A stretch of DNA of 64,000 bases from Ceratotherium simum simum (Eukaryota; Chordata; Mammalia; Perissodactyla; Rhinocerotidae): assembly GCF_000283155.1 (NCBI RefSeq), contig NW_004454210.1, positions 4,044,568 to 4,108,567 on the forward strand, read 5' to 3'. Each line of letters starts with the position of its first letter. Within the stretch, counting starts at the first letter, position 1. Positions 36,886 through 52,080 of this stretch are shown here, piece by piece. The notes beneath the pieces were generated by a model. The model searched no databases, was not told the DNA's origin, and saw nothing but the letters and a program-made list of their open reading frames with translations. The position numbers and the translations under genes were made by a program.

Positions 36886-37011
36886 CCTTTGCTACTTTAA
36901 GTGCCACTGACCAGGAGCATCCCAGGCCCTATCCCAGAGCTACTGGATTAGAATCTGTTTTTAAACAAAATCTCCAGGTGATTCATATTTGTATTAAAGT
37001 TTGAGCAGCAC
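36886..37011. mobile_element. MER5A-like hAT-Charlie MITE
   Basis: ATCCCAGGCCCTATCCCAGA, TCCAGGTGATTCATATTTGT and AAGTTTGAGCAGCACTG match MER5A. CTGCTCTAGA and CTGCTCTAAA flank it as an 8-base-type duplication. Confidence 0.75.
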
Positions 37012-37101
37012 TGCTCTAAAATCAGACTCTAAATGACTTTAAAGATCTATTCAGTTAGGCACAAGATTAATTAATGAGTAAGACTTGGGAAAGGGAGCAT
37101 A

Positions 37102-37781
37102 CAGTAGTCCCCTGTTATCCATGGTGGATATGTTCCAAGACCCCCAGTGGATGCCTGAAACTGCAGATAGCACTGAACCCTGTATATACTATGATTTTTC
37201 CTGTAGATACATACCTATGATAAAGTTTAATTTATAAATTAAGCACAGAAGAGATTAACAACAATAACTAATAATAAAATAGAACAATTATAACAATGTA
37301 CTGTAATAAAAGTTACCATAGATCTTAGCAGCCTCGGCATATGATTTTTTTTCTTTCCTTATTAAGTCAAGAACTTACACCATTTCACTTAAAGAAAGCC
37401 TTTTCCGGCTTCTCTTTGGCTTATCCAAATTGCCAGCATCGTGACTTGTGTGCTTTAGGGCCATCATTAAGTAAAATAAGGGTTACTTGAACACAAGCGC
37501 TGTGATACTGCAACAGTTGATCTGATAACCGAGAAGGCTAAGTGACTAACAGGCGAGTAGCGTATACAGGCGAGTAGGTATACAGCGAGGGATGATTCGC
37601 ATCATGGGCGGGATGGAGCAGGATGGTGTGAGATTTCTTCACGCTGCTCAGAATGGTACACAATTTAAAACTTATATGAATTGTTTATTTCTGGAATTTT
37701 CCATTTAATATTTTCAGACTGCAGTTGACCATGGGTAACTGAAACCAAGGAAAGCAAAACCACGGATAAGGAGGACTACTA
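37102..37781. mobile_element. Tigger-like (Tc1/mariner) nonautonomous DNA transposon
   Basis: CAGTAGTCCCCTGTTATCCA at the left and CCACGGATAAGGAGGACTAC at the right are terminal inverted repeats; TA lies at 37100-37101 and 37782-37783. The interior GACCCCCAGTGGATGCCTGA and ACAATAACTAATAATAAAAT is the known interior of such elements. 680 bases, no transposase frame. Confidence 0.88.
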
Positions 37782-39829
37782 TAAATGTGAGTGTAGGCAG
37801 GAGAATATCTGAGACTTCTTATGTAGCAAAAACCCACATGGCCCCTAGATACCCTGGCCTTCAATAGAACCCCAGCGCCAGCCCAGATACTAAAGTGTTT
37901 CTTATCACTACTGCACTGGACTTGATAGTCTTTGCCTGTGAATAACTCCGTGAAGAGACTTATAAAGGAAATTTAGAGTTATAGAGAAAAAAGGAGGAAA
38001 GACTAGTAAGGCAGAACACTTTTACAAAGCCACTTTGGGAGAAAGAAACTAATTCCAGGCCTTAGAACTGCTTTCCTTCATCTTTAAGTGAAGAAGAAGC
38101 TGAAATTTGGTTAAAAGGGTCTGTGGGAACAGTGTGATTCTAGAAGCAGGCAGCAATAGTGCTAAGTCATAAAATCAGAAAGCGTTGAATATTTGAATGT
38201 TGGGTCAAAACAGGTAAGTATACCTCTTTGGAAACTTACTCTATGCAAACGTAAGCACTGTCAGCATCAGGAATTTTCAGGCATCATGCTGACATTCCAA
38301 GGAACGGTGGCCTGAGCAAATGATATATAGGGAAATTAGTTATACAATACTCACTTTTACTATTTTGAGGTGAGTGATGTTATTGATATGCTATTTAGAA
38401 TGCTGTCTTGTTTTCTTGAACATAAATATAAGGATTTTTATAGATACTTAGGAATTGAGTCCTCCATTTTCTTATAAGGCCTTAAGATCCTTACGTAGGC
38501 ATTCTGCTGCAGGAATTTTGAAGCTAGGGATAGAATACTGGTTTTGTGCTACAAGCATCATTAAATAGGACTCCAGATAAACTTGAAATTTGTGATAATC
38601 TATAGGATCTAGGTTGAAGGCCTGCTTTTCAGATGGTAGCTTTTGTGTGTGTTTGTGAAAAAAGTTTTTCAGCACTTCAAGCAGTTAGGTATGAAAGTTA
38701 ATAAGCTAACTACAAACCACTTTAAGTATCTATTTAATAAAGCAGGTCTTCTAATATATTTTTCAACACTTTATTAATCTTGTTTAATGTTAATTTAAAA
38801 TAAAGTTTAAAATGACAATATGATCTCTTTAGACTTAACACTGCCTAAATCATGTAATATAAACTGATCTGATCTATAGTTTAACTGAACATTCCCCACT
38901 CCCCTGAAAATCAGGTTTTTACTTATACTAATCATATAAACTTTTATCCAAATACTCCAAATAATAGTTGTAGCTGAGGACATCAGTGCATTTTCCCCGC
39001 ATCCTGCCTTCTCCTGAGTAAACAGGTGGTAACTGAGGTGCGCTGCCCCCACCCCCGCCAAGTGGGTTCTATCCCATACCTCTACATTCATTCTGTTCTG
39101 TAAGATTGGGACTGGTCTTTTAACTAAAGCCAGGGAAAGCGTGGACATCCTCTGGCCTATTGCTGCTGAGAACTGCTGCCAGTGTACCCTAAATGCAAGT
39201 CAGTCTCAATTTGCAGTAAGATTTTCTTTTGACCTTTTCTACGTTTCACAGCCATTCAAACAGATCTTCTCCATTAGTTATAAACCAGTGCTGCATTATC
39301 AGGTCATGAAAAGTAAATGCCATAGTCCTCCTCCAAAGAGGTGGCCTTTTCTGCTTGGACGTATCTCAGGGTCTCTGCAGAAGAAAAAATGAGCAGGAAT
39401 TTGGGCTTGAACTGATCAGCAAACATCTTGGCAAGCTGTTCTAGGATGCCATCTGCAGGTGTTAACTATCCAGTTTGGGTCCTCTGATTGCTCTGACTTC
39501 CTCTTGGCTCTAGCAAATGCTTTTTCTTTTCCTTCCAAATTCTTTATTGTTCCTCTTGGGACGAGACAAACTCAGAGGCCCCATTGCTGATTCTTTTTCA
39601 AACAGTTAAATGTAGAAACATTAGTCTTTCGTTCCTTCTTGTGGACATTTGGAGGGCATGATCTACTTCTCCATTTTGGTTTCAAAGAACTTCTCTCCAG
39701 TTCTTCCTACTTCCAGGACTGTGTAAATGGAAACAAGTTCTAGAAGAGTTGATAAGGCTGAAAAGCAGAGGGAAGGATAGTCCTCTAAAACATGAGCCCT
39801 GGATCACTTTCTCTTTGGAGAAACTAGAA

Positions 39830-40480
39830 CTCTAGAGACTGCTTTTCTCCCTCGTCATCTCCCTTGTCTATTATCCAAAGTAGTTGCTCTTAAGCCTTTT
39901 ATTTCTCTCATCAAGTTTCTTTCTCATTCCCTAACACTTTGAAGATGATCTTGCTCTCTACCAAATACATAATAATAGATCTGAACTCACTCAAATTCCT
40001 TTTTCTAGCCTTAAACCAATATGCATATCCATCCTTGTTTCCTTCCTGCTTGCCAGGATAGAAATGTCTAAGGCTAGTCCCTGTAACCGCGCTCTTAATC
40101 CTCACCCCCTCTGCCTACAGGACTTTGTTCCATCAGTGATCTTGATCCTCTCCTGTATCTTAAAGCCTTCTTCTCCTGGCTCCTTCCACTCTCCAGTGCC
40201 CAATTCTCTCCCATTCTAAAAGTTCTTTCCCTCAATGCTGCTCCTCTCTTAAGCACAAAATGTTCTGAAAGAGTAATCTGTAGTCGCCAGCTCTACTTTT
40301 CAACTCTCATTCTTTGCAAGTCCAGTGCCATTCTCACCTCCATTCCATCCCTTCTTTGAAACTGTTCTTGCATAGATCTCCAGCGACTTCCCAATTGCCA
40401 GCTCCAGTGGTCACATTTCTACCTTTGGTCTACCTTTCTAAGGCAATAGTCATTCTTAATCCTTCACTCAGAGGAAAGTA
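39830..40480 (+). mobile_element. L2 LINE, sense, reverse-transcriptase region
   Basis: GAAACTGTTCTTGCATAGAT, CCAATTGCCAGCTCCAGTGG and upstream AGTAATCTGTAGTCGCCAGC follow the sense L2 coding region in order. Decayed. The left border is uncertain. Confidence 0.6.
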
Positions 40481-41532
40481 CCAATGAGTTTTAACTTTGC
40501 TCAGGGTTCAGGTGTGTTTGTTCATTTGATACTGTGAGGCTTCCTCTTGTTTTGGTATGTGATTTCGGATTAAAAGAGACTGTATTTATCACTTTAAACA
40601 ACTGAATCTCCAGTTAGTGTGGTGAAAGTTACTATTCTCATGGTCCAAAGTGCCAATTTTGTATGATGTCTCTTAGAGAACCACATATTTTCCACCCCTG
40701 TCTCCCACTTTTTATTAAAAGTAAAACAATTTATTAGAACTAGTTTAAAAAAAATCTTACTTTGTATTTTAAAAAATCCTAATACCCAGCTTGCTCACTG
40801 TTTGCTCACTAATGACCTTGAATTTTGAACATCATCAATACGAAGATTTGTCTCTATGAATGTTGAAATAACTATACCAAGGGGTGAGAAAACTTCCAGT
40901 GCCTAAATGGGTCTTGACACATAAGAGGTGCTCAGTAAATATTTGTTGGAAAATTAATTCCATAAGCAGCCCTCAGAAATCATATGCAGTTCCCATCAGA
41001 GAGCTGGAAACATGACCCATCTTGTATCCCAGTTGGTTGGCTTGAAAGGCTTAATTGTGAGCAAAATGCTTAGGCCTAGATGCCATTGTAGTCTTTTCAA
41101 CACTTTGTAAAGTGGTTATTCTTTTCATATATTTCCTGGAGGGAGTAAAAGAGTATGAACAGTTTAAAAGTCAAGTTGAATTCACTTGTGTTCCTACAAC
41201 CAGGAAAAAGCGTCAGTTTCACTTTTCTGAATTAAAAATTCACATATTTAAATAGTTCATACTGTCTGTCTCCTCTTTGCCCCTCTGCAGTGTTTCTGGA
41301 GATGAGAGTCTTCGCTTCTGGTTTACATGGAGCACTGATGCAGTAAGCAAGTAGGCACCCTGTGTGCATTTGGTTCTGGAATTTAGTTCAGGAGAGTGCT
41401 GTGGTTCAGGGGGGTTGTAAAACTGCTATTGAAGATCTGGCTGTGAATCTCAGAGACCATTGGAAACCTGCTCTTGACCCTGCTCCTTCGTCTTACCTCT
41501 CATCACTGTTAGTGTCATCTCTGTGTATTTAA

Positions 41533-43444
<1,912 letters not shown>

Positions 43445-43864
43445 TAGATACTGTGGGGATGTGAGCAAAGTTTAAGACGTGGTCCCAAATTCTAACCTTG
43501 CATTCTGCTTGGGGAGAGAAAATACAAAGGAAAAAAAGAAGTAGCAGTATAGTGCAGGTATCAATTTTATTACTTGTAGTCTTCAGAAATTCTTTATAAT
43601 CATCAAATGCCTGAACACATGTTTTTTTTGTTTTTCCTGGTAAACTCCCAAATTCACTTTTCTAGGCTCATGAAAAGTAATATGCTAATTTAAATAGTTT
43701 GTAAACAATGATGCTTGGTCTTTAAAGTCTATTTCATATTTTGAAAAATCCATTAATTGATTATTTTAAAACCTTGTCCTACTAATTACCATCCCTTGGA
43801 CCAAGGCTTTCGTATTGTAGTCACTTGGCAATGTTTGTTGAATGGAATTGGCACTCAATTAGGA

Positions 43865-44085
43865 TTCGCTAGGGTTTATGGAACACCGACTGTGTGCCAT
43901 GTACTCTACTAGACACTTTATGTACACTTTCTCTTTGGAGGGAGACTTTTTTCTTTATATTTGGAAACTCAGGAGCAGAGAGGTTACGTGACTTGCCTAA
44001 GGTCATATAACTAGGAAGGGGCAGTACTGGAATTTGAATCCAGCTCTTCTGATTCTAAATTACAATTTCTTTTCATTATACCTGT
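43865..44085 (-). mobile_element. MIR SINE, antisense
   Basis: GTGTGCCATGTACTCTACTA, GACTTGCCTAAGGTCATATA and TTTGAATCCAGCTCTTCTGA match antisense MIR over nearly full length. Confidence 0.85.
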
Positions 44086-44094
44086 GTTTCAAGA

Positions 44095-44275
44095 AACATG
44101 CTTCATGGCTAATAACTTGCATCAGCATCCCCCTAGTATACTTGTTAAATGCAGGCTGCTGGGGACCACACTGAATCTATTGTGCTGTAATTTTGGTGGT
44201 GGTATCAGGGAGGCCCAGGGTTAAGCACCCCAGGTGGTTTTTATATATTCTAAAGTTTGAGGATCACAGCATACT
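44095..44275. mobile_element. MER5A-like hAT-Charlie MITE
   Basis: TGCATCAGCATCCCCCTAGT, CTTGTTAAATGCAGGCTGCT and AAGTTTGAGGATCACAGC match MER5A. Confidence 0.7.
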
Positions 44276-44307
44276 GGCATTTCTCTTTTGGGTTTTTTTT
44301 TTTTTTG

Positions 44308-45245
44308 GCTTTTTAAAAAAATTGAGGTATAATTCACATACCATAAAATTCACCATTTTAAAGTATATAATTTGGGGGGCCGGCCCCGTGGCTTAGCGGT
44401 TAAGTGCGTGTGCTCCGCTGCTGGTGGCCTGGGTTTGGAACCCCGGGCGTGCACCGACGCATCGCTTTTCCGGCCATGCTGAGGCCGCGTCCCACATACA
44501 GCAACTAGAAGGATGTGCAGCTATGACATACAACTATCTACTGGGGCTTTGGGTGAAAAAATAAATAAATAAATAAAATTAAAGTATATAATTTGGTAGC
44601 TTTTAGTATATTTACAGGGCCTTGCAACCATCACCACTATCTAATTCCATAAGATTTTATCATCCCACAAAAGAAACTCTGTATCCATTAGCAATCACTC
44701 TTCATTCACCCCCCCGCCCCAGCCCTGGGTAACCACTAATCTACTTTCTATTGCCTATTCTGGACATTTCATGTGTATGGGCTCATACAACTTGTGACCT
44801 CTTGTATCTGACTTCTTTCCCCTAGCATAATATTTTCAAGTTTCATCTGTATTGTAGCGTGTATCAGTACTTCATTCCTTTTCATGGTGTAATATTCTAT
44901 TGTATGGATATACCATATTTTGTTTATCCATTCATCAGTTGATGGACATTTGAGTTGTTTCTACTTTGGCTATTATGAATAAGGCTATTATGAACATTCA
45001 TCTACTAGTTTTTTTGTGGACAAATGTTTTCAGTTCTCCTGGGTATATACCTAGGCATGGAATTGCTGGGTCATGTGGTAACTCTAACTTTTTGAGGCAC
45101 TGCCAAACTGTTTTCCAAAGCAGCTGCACTGTTTTACATCCCACCAGCAATAAATCAGTGTTCTAATTTCTCCATATCCTCACAAGCACTTATTATTGTC
45201 CTTTTTTATTTTAGCCATCCTAGTGGGTGTGAAGTGGTACATACA
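44308..45245 (-). mobile_element. L1M LINE 3' region, antisense, cut by an ERE
   Basis: AATTGAGGTATAATTCACAT, TAACCACTAATCTACTTTCT, GAATTGCTGGGTCATGTGGT and TTTTCCAAAGCAGCTGCACT are antisense L1 motifs. Close relative of 34825-36050. Confidence 0.88.
44376..44580 (+). mobile_element. ERE SINE, sense, young-looking
   Basis: GGGCCGGCCCCGTGGCTTAG to a (TAAA)n tail at 44560-44580. AAAGTATATAATTTGG at 44360-44375 and 44581-44596 is a perfect 16-base duplication. Confidence 0.98.
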
Positions 45246-45399
45246 TACTGGAGTTTCTATACTGAAGCAGTTAGCTTAGAGGAAGACAGGTGCATACCTT
45301 CAAAAGCCTTAGACAGCCTTCTCCAGAGTTTCTCTGCCCACAGTCTGCCCTTTTTCTGAATAGAAAAAGGAGAATACATCTCAGTAAATATTATGAGCC

Positions 45400-45830
45400 T
45401 AGCATAGTACAAGTACATAATTCTGTGGAGGTGGTACAGATATAATGTGGTCCTACTCTCAAGATGTTTAAAGTATTGGTGAGAGGATATAAATGAAATG
45501 TTTAGACTTGAAACAGAAATAGGTGAAATGCAAAACTTTATAGAACAGTGATGAATAGAAGAGAATCAAGTGGCTTAATGCATGATCAGATATTGAGATC
45601 AGGCAATGGTGTTGGAATCTTCTGGAAAGGTGGGATTTCAAAGGACTGGTGGGATATGGGTGGTCACAGAGAGAAAAGGATATTTCAGGCAGAGAGAAGA
45701 GCCTGAGGGCTGCCTAGAGAAGGGAACAGCAGGGTGTTTGAGGATGAGGAGGGGGGAGATAAGGACCCAGTGCATGGCTAGTTGCAGACCAGGCTAGAGT
45801 GATTGCAGGCCACTGCTCTGAGTATGTATT
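45400..45830 (-). mobile_element. L2 LINE 3' half, antisense
   Basis: CAGATATAATGTGGTCCTAC, GGATATTTCAGGCAGAGAGA and GCAGACCAGGCTAGAGTGAT follow antisense L2. Confidence 0.65.
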
Positions 45831-46339
45831 GACTCTTTATTCCTAGTCGCCCTTAACGATGAGTAAAATTCTTGGGCCTTTTAGCATATATTTAGAAATC
45901 AGCAGTTTTTACTGACGTTTTAGGACCTGACCTGTCTCCCTGCTGCCTGCCTTGGAGGAAAGTTTATGATGGGCAAAGAAATAGGAGGGAAGTGTAGCCG
46001 GGCAGCACCAACCCTGGTCTGTGAATGTGGGCACTGCTTCTGTGACCCGCATGAGCTCGGGCTTCTCTGGAGCCCCATTCTCCCCTCACGTCAGATGGGG
46101 TTCAATTTCATGTTGCAACTCTGATTCTGTAGCCCTCACCGTGTGACTTGTACCCACAGAACTGTAAGCACTATGGGAGATGAGCACAGCAGCATCCTAC
46201 ATATTGCCAGATGCAAAGGACACTTTCAGTCCCTGTCTTATTCTCTTCCCTTTGGCCTTTGACTCCTTCGTGTCTGTCTCCTCCCTTGACCTCTGTGACA
46301 GTGTGTTCTCCCTGGCTCCTCCTCCGGTTCCTTGGTTGC

Positions 46340-46475
46340 TCCTGTAGTCACTTAGCCTCTCTGAGCGTTGGTTTCCTCATCTGTGAAGTGGCGACAGCAG
46401 CCTAGCTTTGTTAGGGTCATGGTAAGGGTAAATGAAAGCGTATATGTCAACATCCAGGCACATCCCTGGCACAAT
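46340..46475 (+). mobile_element. MIR SINE, sense
   Basis: GTCACTTAGCCTCTCTGAGC, TTTCCTCATCTGTGAAGTGG and AGGCACATCCCTGGCACA match MIR. Confidence 0.78.
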
Positions 46476-48649
46476 GAGTCCTGAGAGGACACGGAGGTGA
46501 GAGCCAGGGGAGGAGGCAGAGAGGGCCCTCGAGCATCCTTTTAGAGATGCTAGTCCCATGTTCTTAAACAAAATCTTTCTTTATTTTAACTTTTTAAACA
46601 TTTATTGGATTAAACGAGGCCTAAGTGATAATCATTATCACGTAAATAATACTTATCCAGTTTACGTATTCCCAGCATATTAATGCCCTGTTGTGTTCAC
46701 AGTGCTGCTGTAAGGTGATTGGTAAGCATGGCCTACTGACAGGCGCCCGAGGTACAGAGTCTAACCTGGGGACATGGAGTAGGTCAGTGCTTGCGTTTAG
46801 GCAGCAGGAGCCCCAGACTCTTCCTTCACTGCACTGAACAGCCTGTGAGAAGTTTCAACAGAAGAAAGTGGAGCAAACTGGAATGGGAGGGTGAGGCTGC
46901 AGTATGAGTGAAGAGAGGCTGCCATGCTCCATTCCCCAGCCCGCCCTCAACTCTGTACCGTTTGCCTCTCATCATTGCTCCTAAGAGGCAGTGCAGTGCT
47001 GGAAGCACAGTGTTGGGCCCTGTAATTGTGTTTCAGTCCATATTGAAGACCATCAGGTGTGCTCCTGGGTTGCCAGTGGTGGGTCAGGAGACTTTGTTTC
47101 CCTCTCTCCTCTACCTTGGACATAGGGAACATAAATAGGGGCCCCTGGGAGGAGGTTTCGATTGGGATTGTTGTAGAGGAGTCCTGTTGCTGTTGATTTT
47201 AGTCGTTGACTCCCGGTTGTTTAGATTGAAGCTCTCCTAAACTCCCCAGATCTTATACTCGGTGCCATCCAGATGCTTTCGTTAGCATCTTAGATTTTGT
47301 TGATTTCTACTAGTATGTGTTTGGTGGGCAGTCACATTCGCCTGCTGCACTGCCAGCTTCCTAAGGCCGAGTGAAAATTTCCCATGTACCTCCTGTTTGC
47401 CCTGGCTGTGTCATTGCATCACGTAGCCTCGGCCACTCTGAGCTCCTTGTGACTGCTGGAAGCAGCCACCACAGTCTTAAGCAATAGCCAGAGCCAAGAA
47501 GTTCTTTATCCTCCTGTTGACCAGAGAAAGTGCTGGTTGCTGGTCTCTCAGTTGCTTCTCTGTGAGCAGGATTTCCATTTGTAAGGAGGCACCACTCTGA
47601 ATAAAAGTTAGTGGGACAAGGGAAAGAACACAGGCCAGGCCAGCTGTGGACCCCCTAGTTGAGCCAGACCGCCCTGTGTGGGGGTCTGCTTGTTCACAGG
47701 CAGACCTGAGAAATGCCCTCTTGCCCTGCCTGCCACGTGTGTGGTCTTTCTTTCAAATCACATATGGGAAAGAAGTGAAAGCAGTCCCTGTGCTTAAGCA
47801 GTTTATGCTCTAAAAGTAACCAGAACAGAAGTTCTGTTCTTTATTGAAGGTCTGTCCTCAAATACATTATTTTATCATTTTAATTATTTACCCCGTTTTT
47901 AAATTTTCATCTCTCTGAGGAAAGATAGAGATCATTGTTGTAGATGACGGGGTCATAGACCTGGGAAGGTCAGCTACGCCAGGCCTCTCTTTTCACCAGT
48001 GAGGAGACCTCTGCCCAGAAAGGCTGTGGCCTGCACGGCTAATTCAGTGATCAAACCAGAGCAAAGGCCAAGGTTTTTCACTCCCGTTTTGGTTTTTGTC
48101 TGTTTGATTTTGCTGTATTATACCGTGCTCTTTGTCCAGGCACTTAAGAAAGAGGAAGAAAGGGTTAAGACTTAATATGCGCGTTCATGTTGAAAAAGTC
48201 ATGAATGTCTCCTCTTTTGTCAGAAAAGAGATTTTGATCTCATGAAGTACAATAGGGTGAAGATTCTTGACCTATTTTTAGAATCACAGGTTTGAAAACC
48301 CACATTCATCTAATCCTTCAAAATTTCCAGTGGTGATAAATTCTATGATTGAAATGCCCGAATGCCATATCTGTTTGGAATAATGTCAAGATGAAGGGGT
48401 CAGTAGGAGATGGCTTTCCAGACCTTTTAGCTAAAGCAGCAGAGCTTGGGAGTGACAACTTTAATAACCCTCTTAAGCTGATAGGTTGGGAAATAAGGTC
48501 AGCAGCGTTCAACTTTCCAAGAGCTGAAAGATTTGAGGATTGTAAGTGGTGACCAGTGTTAGGCTTACGTCCTAAGGGACTTTGCCAAAAACAGAATCAC
48601 TATGCAAATTCTCTGAAGCTTTCAGAAGATGGTGTATGAATACCCAGTT

Positions 48650-49695
48650 GGTTCTCTACCTTCCTAATCTCATTTAACCCCTCTTGACCCTGCTCTAGAC
48701 CTGGCCCTATCTCCTCACACCTGGACGATTGTACCTGCCCTCATTTTCTCCTTTCTCTTGTTCTCCCTCCTCTGTTACCATGCTAACCTTCCCAAAACAC
48801 CTCTTTTCATCTGCTGCTAACCTGTTAAAAAGGCTGAATGCCTCCTAGTGGCCTTCCTCACCCTGCCCTCTGTCTGCTTCTCTGGTCCTCTCTCCTCCTG
48901 CTCTTTTCTCTTTCACCAGTCTGAACTGTCCATGTTCCTTAATTACATAATGCTCATCAGTGCAGTGGGTGAGGGTGTAGTCCTAGCAGTCAGGCAGCCT
49001 GAGCCCAAATCCTCCCCTACCACCCTGTGACCTCAAGCATGTTAGGTAACTGGCCTCTGTCTTTCCATCTGTTAAGTAAGGTCAATAAGGCTTTTGTAAG
49101 AATTACATGAAATACTTTAGGTAAAAGTGCTTGGGGCAGTGTCTGGCACATAGTAAGTGCTGTTAGTTGGTGATACTATTGTTATTATTATCACTCCTGC
49201 CTCTTGTTCTTGTTATTAGTTTTACTTATCTAAGTCCTTCACTTCCTCCAAGCCCAGCATTATCTCGTCTCCCCATTCATAAGAGCGCTAGGACAGAATA
49301 TGTCCGGTCCTATGTTTTCAGTTTTCTTAGCAGTACCAGTGCCCAGCACAGTGCTGTGCCTGCCATAATGGCCTGCCTCTGTGCTTCTCCCCTAGGTGGT
49401 TCATGACTGCTCCCTTCTTCATTCAAGTCTCTGCTCCCCTCATCAGAGAGACCTTCTCTGACTGTGCTGTTTACACTTGCATCCCTCTTCACCTTACATA
49501 TGTTTAACCTGCTGGATTTTTTTTCATAATGTTTATCACTATCAGGCAATTATACTTATTTTCTTATTATCCTCAACTGGACTCTAAGCTCCATGAGAGA
49601 ATGGATTTTGATTTGTTCACAGCCTTATCGCCATAACCAGAAAAGTACTTGGTGTGTAGTAGGAGTTCAAATACCTTTCTTTAATAAATGAATGG
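48650..49695 (+). mobile_element. L2 LINE 3' half, sense, interrupted
   Basis: 48650-48950 (AACCTGTTAAAAAGGCTGAA, CACCCTGCCCTCTGTCTGCT) and 49400-49695 (CAGAGAGACCTTCTCTGACT, CTAAGCTCCATGAGAGAATG, TAGTAGGAGTTCAAATACCT) are collinear L2 3' parts. A MIR lies between them. 49190-49400 is not firmly assigned. Confidence 0.75.
48955..49175 (+). mobile_element. MIR SINE, sense, nearly full length
   Basis: TGTGACCTCAAGCATGTTAG, TAAAAGTGCTTGGGGCAGTG and TCTGGCACATAGTAAGTGCT match MIR from 5' region to 3' end. Confidence 0.88.
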
Positions 49696-49890
49696 TAATA
49701 ACATCTTGCATTTGTATGGAGAGATTTACAGTTTGTTTTCACATACATCCTCTTACCTGCTTCATAACAGTGATAGAAATATCAGCCTTACTTTGCAGAT
49801 GAGAAACAAGGCCAAAGAGATTTAAAGATTTGTCTAAGGTCACATGTCTGAAATAGTCACTGAGGTCTTCTGACCTCATTGTGGTTGCCA
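49695..49890 (-). mobile_element. MIR SINE, antisense
   Basis: ACATACATCCTCTTACCTGC, TTTGCAGATGAGAAACAAGG and TGTCTAAGGTCACATGTCTG match antisense MIR. Confidence 0.75.
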
Positions 49891-50734
49891 CACACCAGGC
49901 TCTGTCTTCAGTGTTTAGTTGGTGATGGTGGTGGTGATGACCAAGGGCAGCAGCAGTGGCCAACTTGGTCTTGGAGGTTTTCACAGGTGTTATAAGTCAC
50001 AGGGACAGACTGAGAGGGGGCAGAGACGGGCATTAGCAACTGCTGCCGGGTGATTTCACCTTCGTAATCTCATTTAATCCTCCCAACAGATTTACAAAGT
50101 AGCCAAGCAGGGATTACTGTTCTTCTCTGCATAGATGTTTCTTTGATATTGATAAAGCTTTCCCTGCATTGATATTTCTGGTTCTCTTGTCTACCTTTGT
50201 ACACACCCTTAATTTTTAACTGGTTTTCCTGTAAATATAGTTTTGTACATTGTTATCTTGTGGGAGGGAGGGAGGCAAGCTGAGCTGGAGACCAGGTTGG
50301 ATATAGTATAGCTCCTGAGTTCTGCCACTGTGGAACCTAACCAGAAATACAGCTTTTAAGATTGGGTGGTGAGGGGAACCCAAGGTGCCTTATCTTTATT
50401 CTGTCCTCTGTCTACCAAGTTCTCCTCCCTCCCCTAACAGTGATTTTGACCCCTAGAACCACCTTGTTTGTGTTTTGATGTGAATTAACTTTTCAGTTTT
50501 ATAGATTGTACATTCCAGCATTAGAAGGATAGAAACCAATTTGGGAAGGGACTGCACTCATACAATAGGAGAAGCATGGTTTCACATGAGCCTTTACGTG
50601 AGTGAGATGCATGAGGCCAGAAAGGAATATTGTTGCTGAATGATGTTGAATAAGGGACTTAGGGATCCCTGGTGTGTATAAAATACTAGATTGGGTATTG
50701 TAGGGGACACATAGGCATAACATAATTGTAGGTC

Positions 50735-50918
50735 AGAGATTGGCAAACTTCTGCAAAGGGCCAGATAGTGAATATTTTAGGTGTGTTGACCATACAGTCT
50801 CTGTCTCAACTGCTAAACTCTGTCACTGGAGCTCAAAAGCAGCCATAGACTAGAGGCTAAGTAACCACTGAGCAAGGCTTAGTTTGGCTTGAAGGTCTTA
50901 CTTTGCCAACCCCTCCTA
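50735..50918. mobile_element. hAT-Charlie-type MITE
   Basis: AGATTGGCAAACTTCTGCAA, AGGGCCAGATAGTGAATATT and TTGCCAACCCCTCC give the typical terminal inverted repeats (GGCAAACT/TTTGCCAAC). Confidence 0.8.
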
Positions 50919-51299
50919 CCAAAGGTAAATTCTATAGATTTTGTAGGGTGGCCGTGGAAGATTTTACTTAGGAGTTACAACTTGAGCAAAGCCTTGAAGA
51001 ATGGCTGGAAATTGACTACTGGAGAGTGAACAATTGATTAAAAGAACAAACTAAGTAATATAGGGAATGCTTAGGAGACATTGAGCAAATCAGCCTGGCT
51101 AGTATTTAGACACTTGGTTCCTCATTGACTAGGTTCCTGTTATAGGGGCATTTCTGAACATAAAGAACTAAGGTAGCCCTGTCCTTAAGCTTGTACCTGG
51201 TACATTGGGCAAGTATAGTCATCAACCCTACCAGGGTTGGAGGGTGGGGGTGTGATCCTTGAGTAATTGCTCTGTTTCTAACCTGCTTCCTGCCTTAGC

Positions 51300-51500
51300 A
51301 GAAAGGTAGTTGCCTGTCGTTCTCTAGAATTAGATTGCCTAGGCTCACTTCCTGGGTTAAACACTGTGAGCCTCACTTTCCCCATCCTTAAATTGGAGAT
51401 ATTATTATATTGTTATTTTGAGGATTTAGGGAGATGATCCATGTAAAGTGCTGAGTACAGTAGTACTCATGATAGTAAAAGCTCAGTAAATTGTGGCTGT
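51300..51500 (+). mobile_element. MIR SINE, sense
   Basis: GCCTCACTTTCCCCATCCTT, AGGGAGATGATCCATGTAAA and AAAGTGCTGAGTACAGTAG match MIR. Confidence 0.75.
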
Positions 51501-51964
51501 TTTTTTAATAACCTCTAAATTAGATTGAAAACATTAGTGTTTCTTTGTTGGTATTATTTTAGGTTCCTAAAGTGGGTATATGTTCAGGATAGCTTGACTG
51601 TTTCACTTTGTGTACATAACATCAACAATGACAAAACCCCTCACAACACCATAAGTGAAACTCAGTAGGAATAAAAAAACAATAAACTACAGAATCAGTT
51701 TGCAGTGAAGACTTTAGGTATTGGATTTAGCAGATACAGACTATAAAATAAATACCTTTATAATATGTAATATAATTTTAGAGGAATTAAAAGAAAGTGT
51801 AGAAAGAAGTATAGAAACAAGGAACTATCATAATTGACCAGATATTTTTAAAAGAACCAGTAGTAGTAGTAGGGCCTAGGTATTTGGTAGCTCCTATCAT
51901 GCTTCTGACAGACTGGTGTACGTGCATGCACGCACAGACACACACAGTGTTATATGCATTTCTG

Positions 51965-52080
51965 GTTTTTAGTTGATTCCATTCAACCAACATTTTCTGT
52001 ACCAAGCACTATGTTAGGCACTGGCAGAGAAGACTACTGATATCTGTGCTTGTCCTTAAGGAGCTTATAGTCTACTCTTG
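51965..52080 (-). mobile_element. L2-type 3' end, antisense
   Basis: GTACCAAGCACTATGTTAGG and CCTTAAGGAGCTTATAGTCT match the antisense 3' end. Confidence 0.6.
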
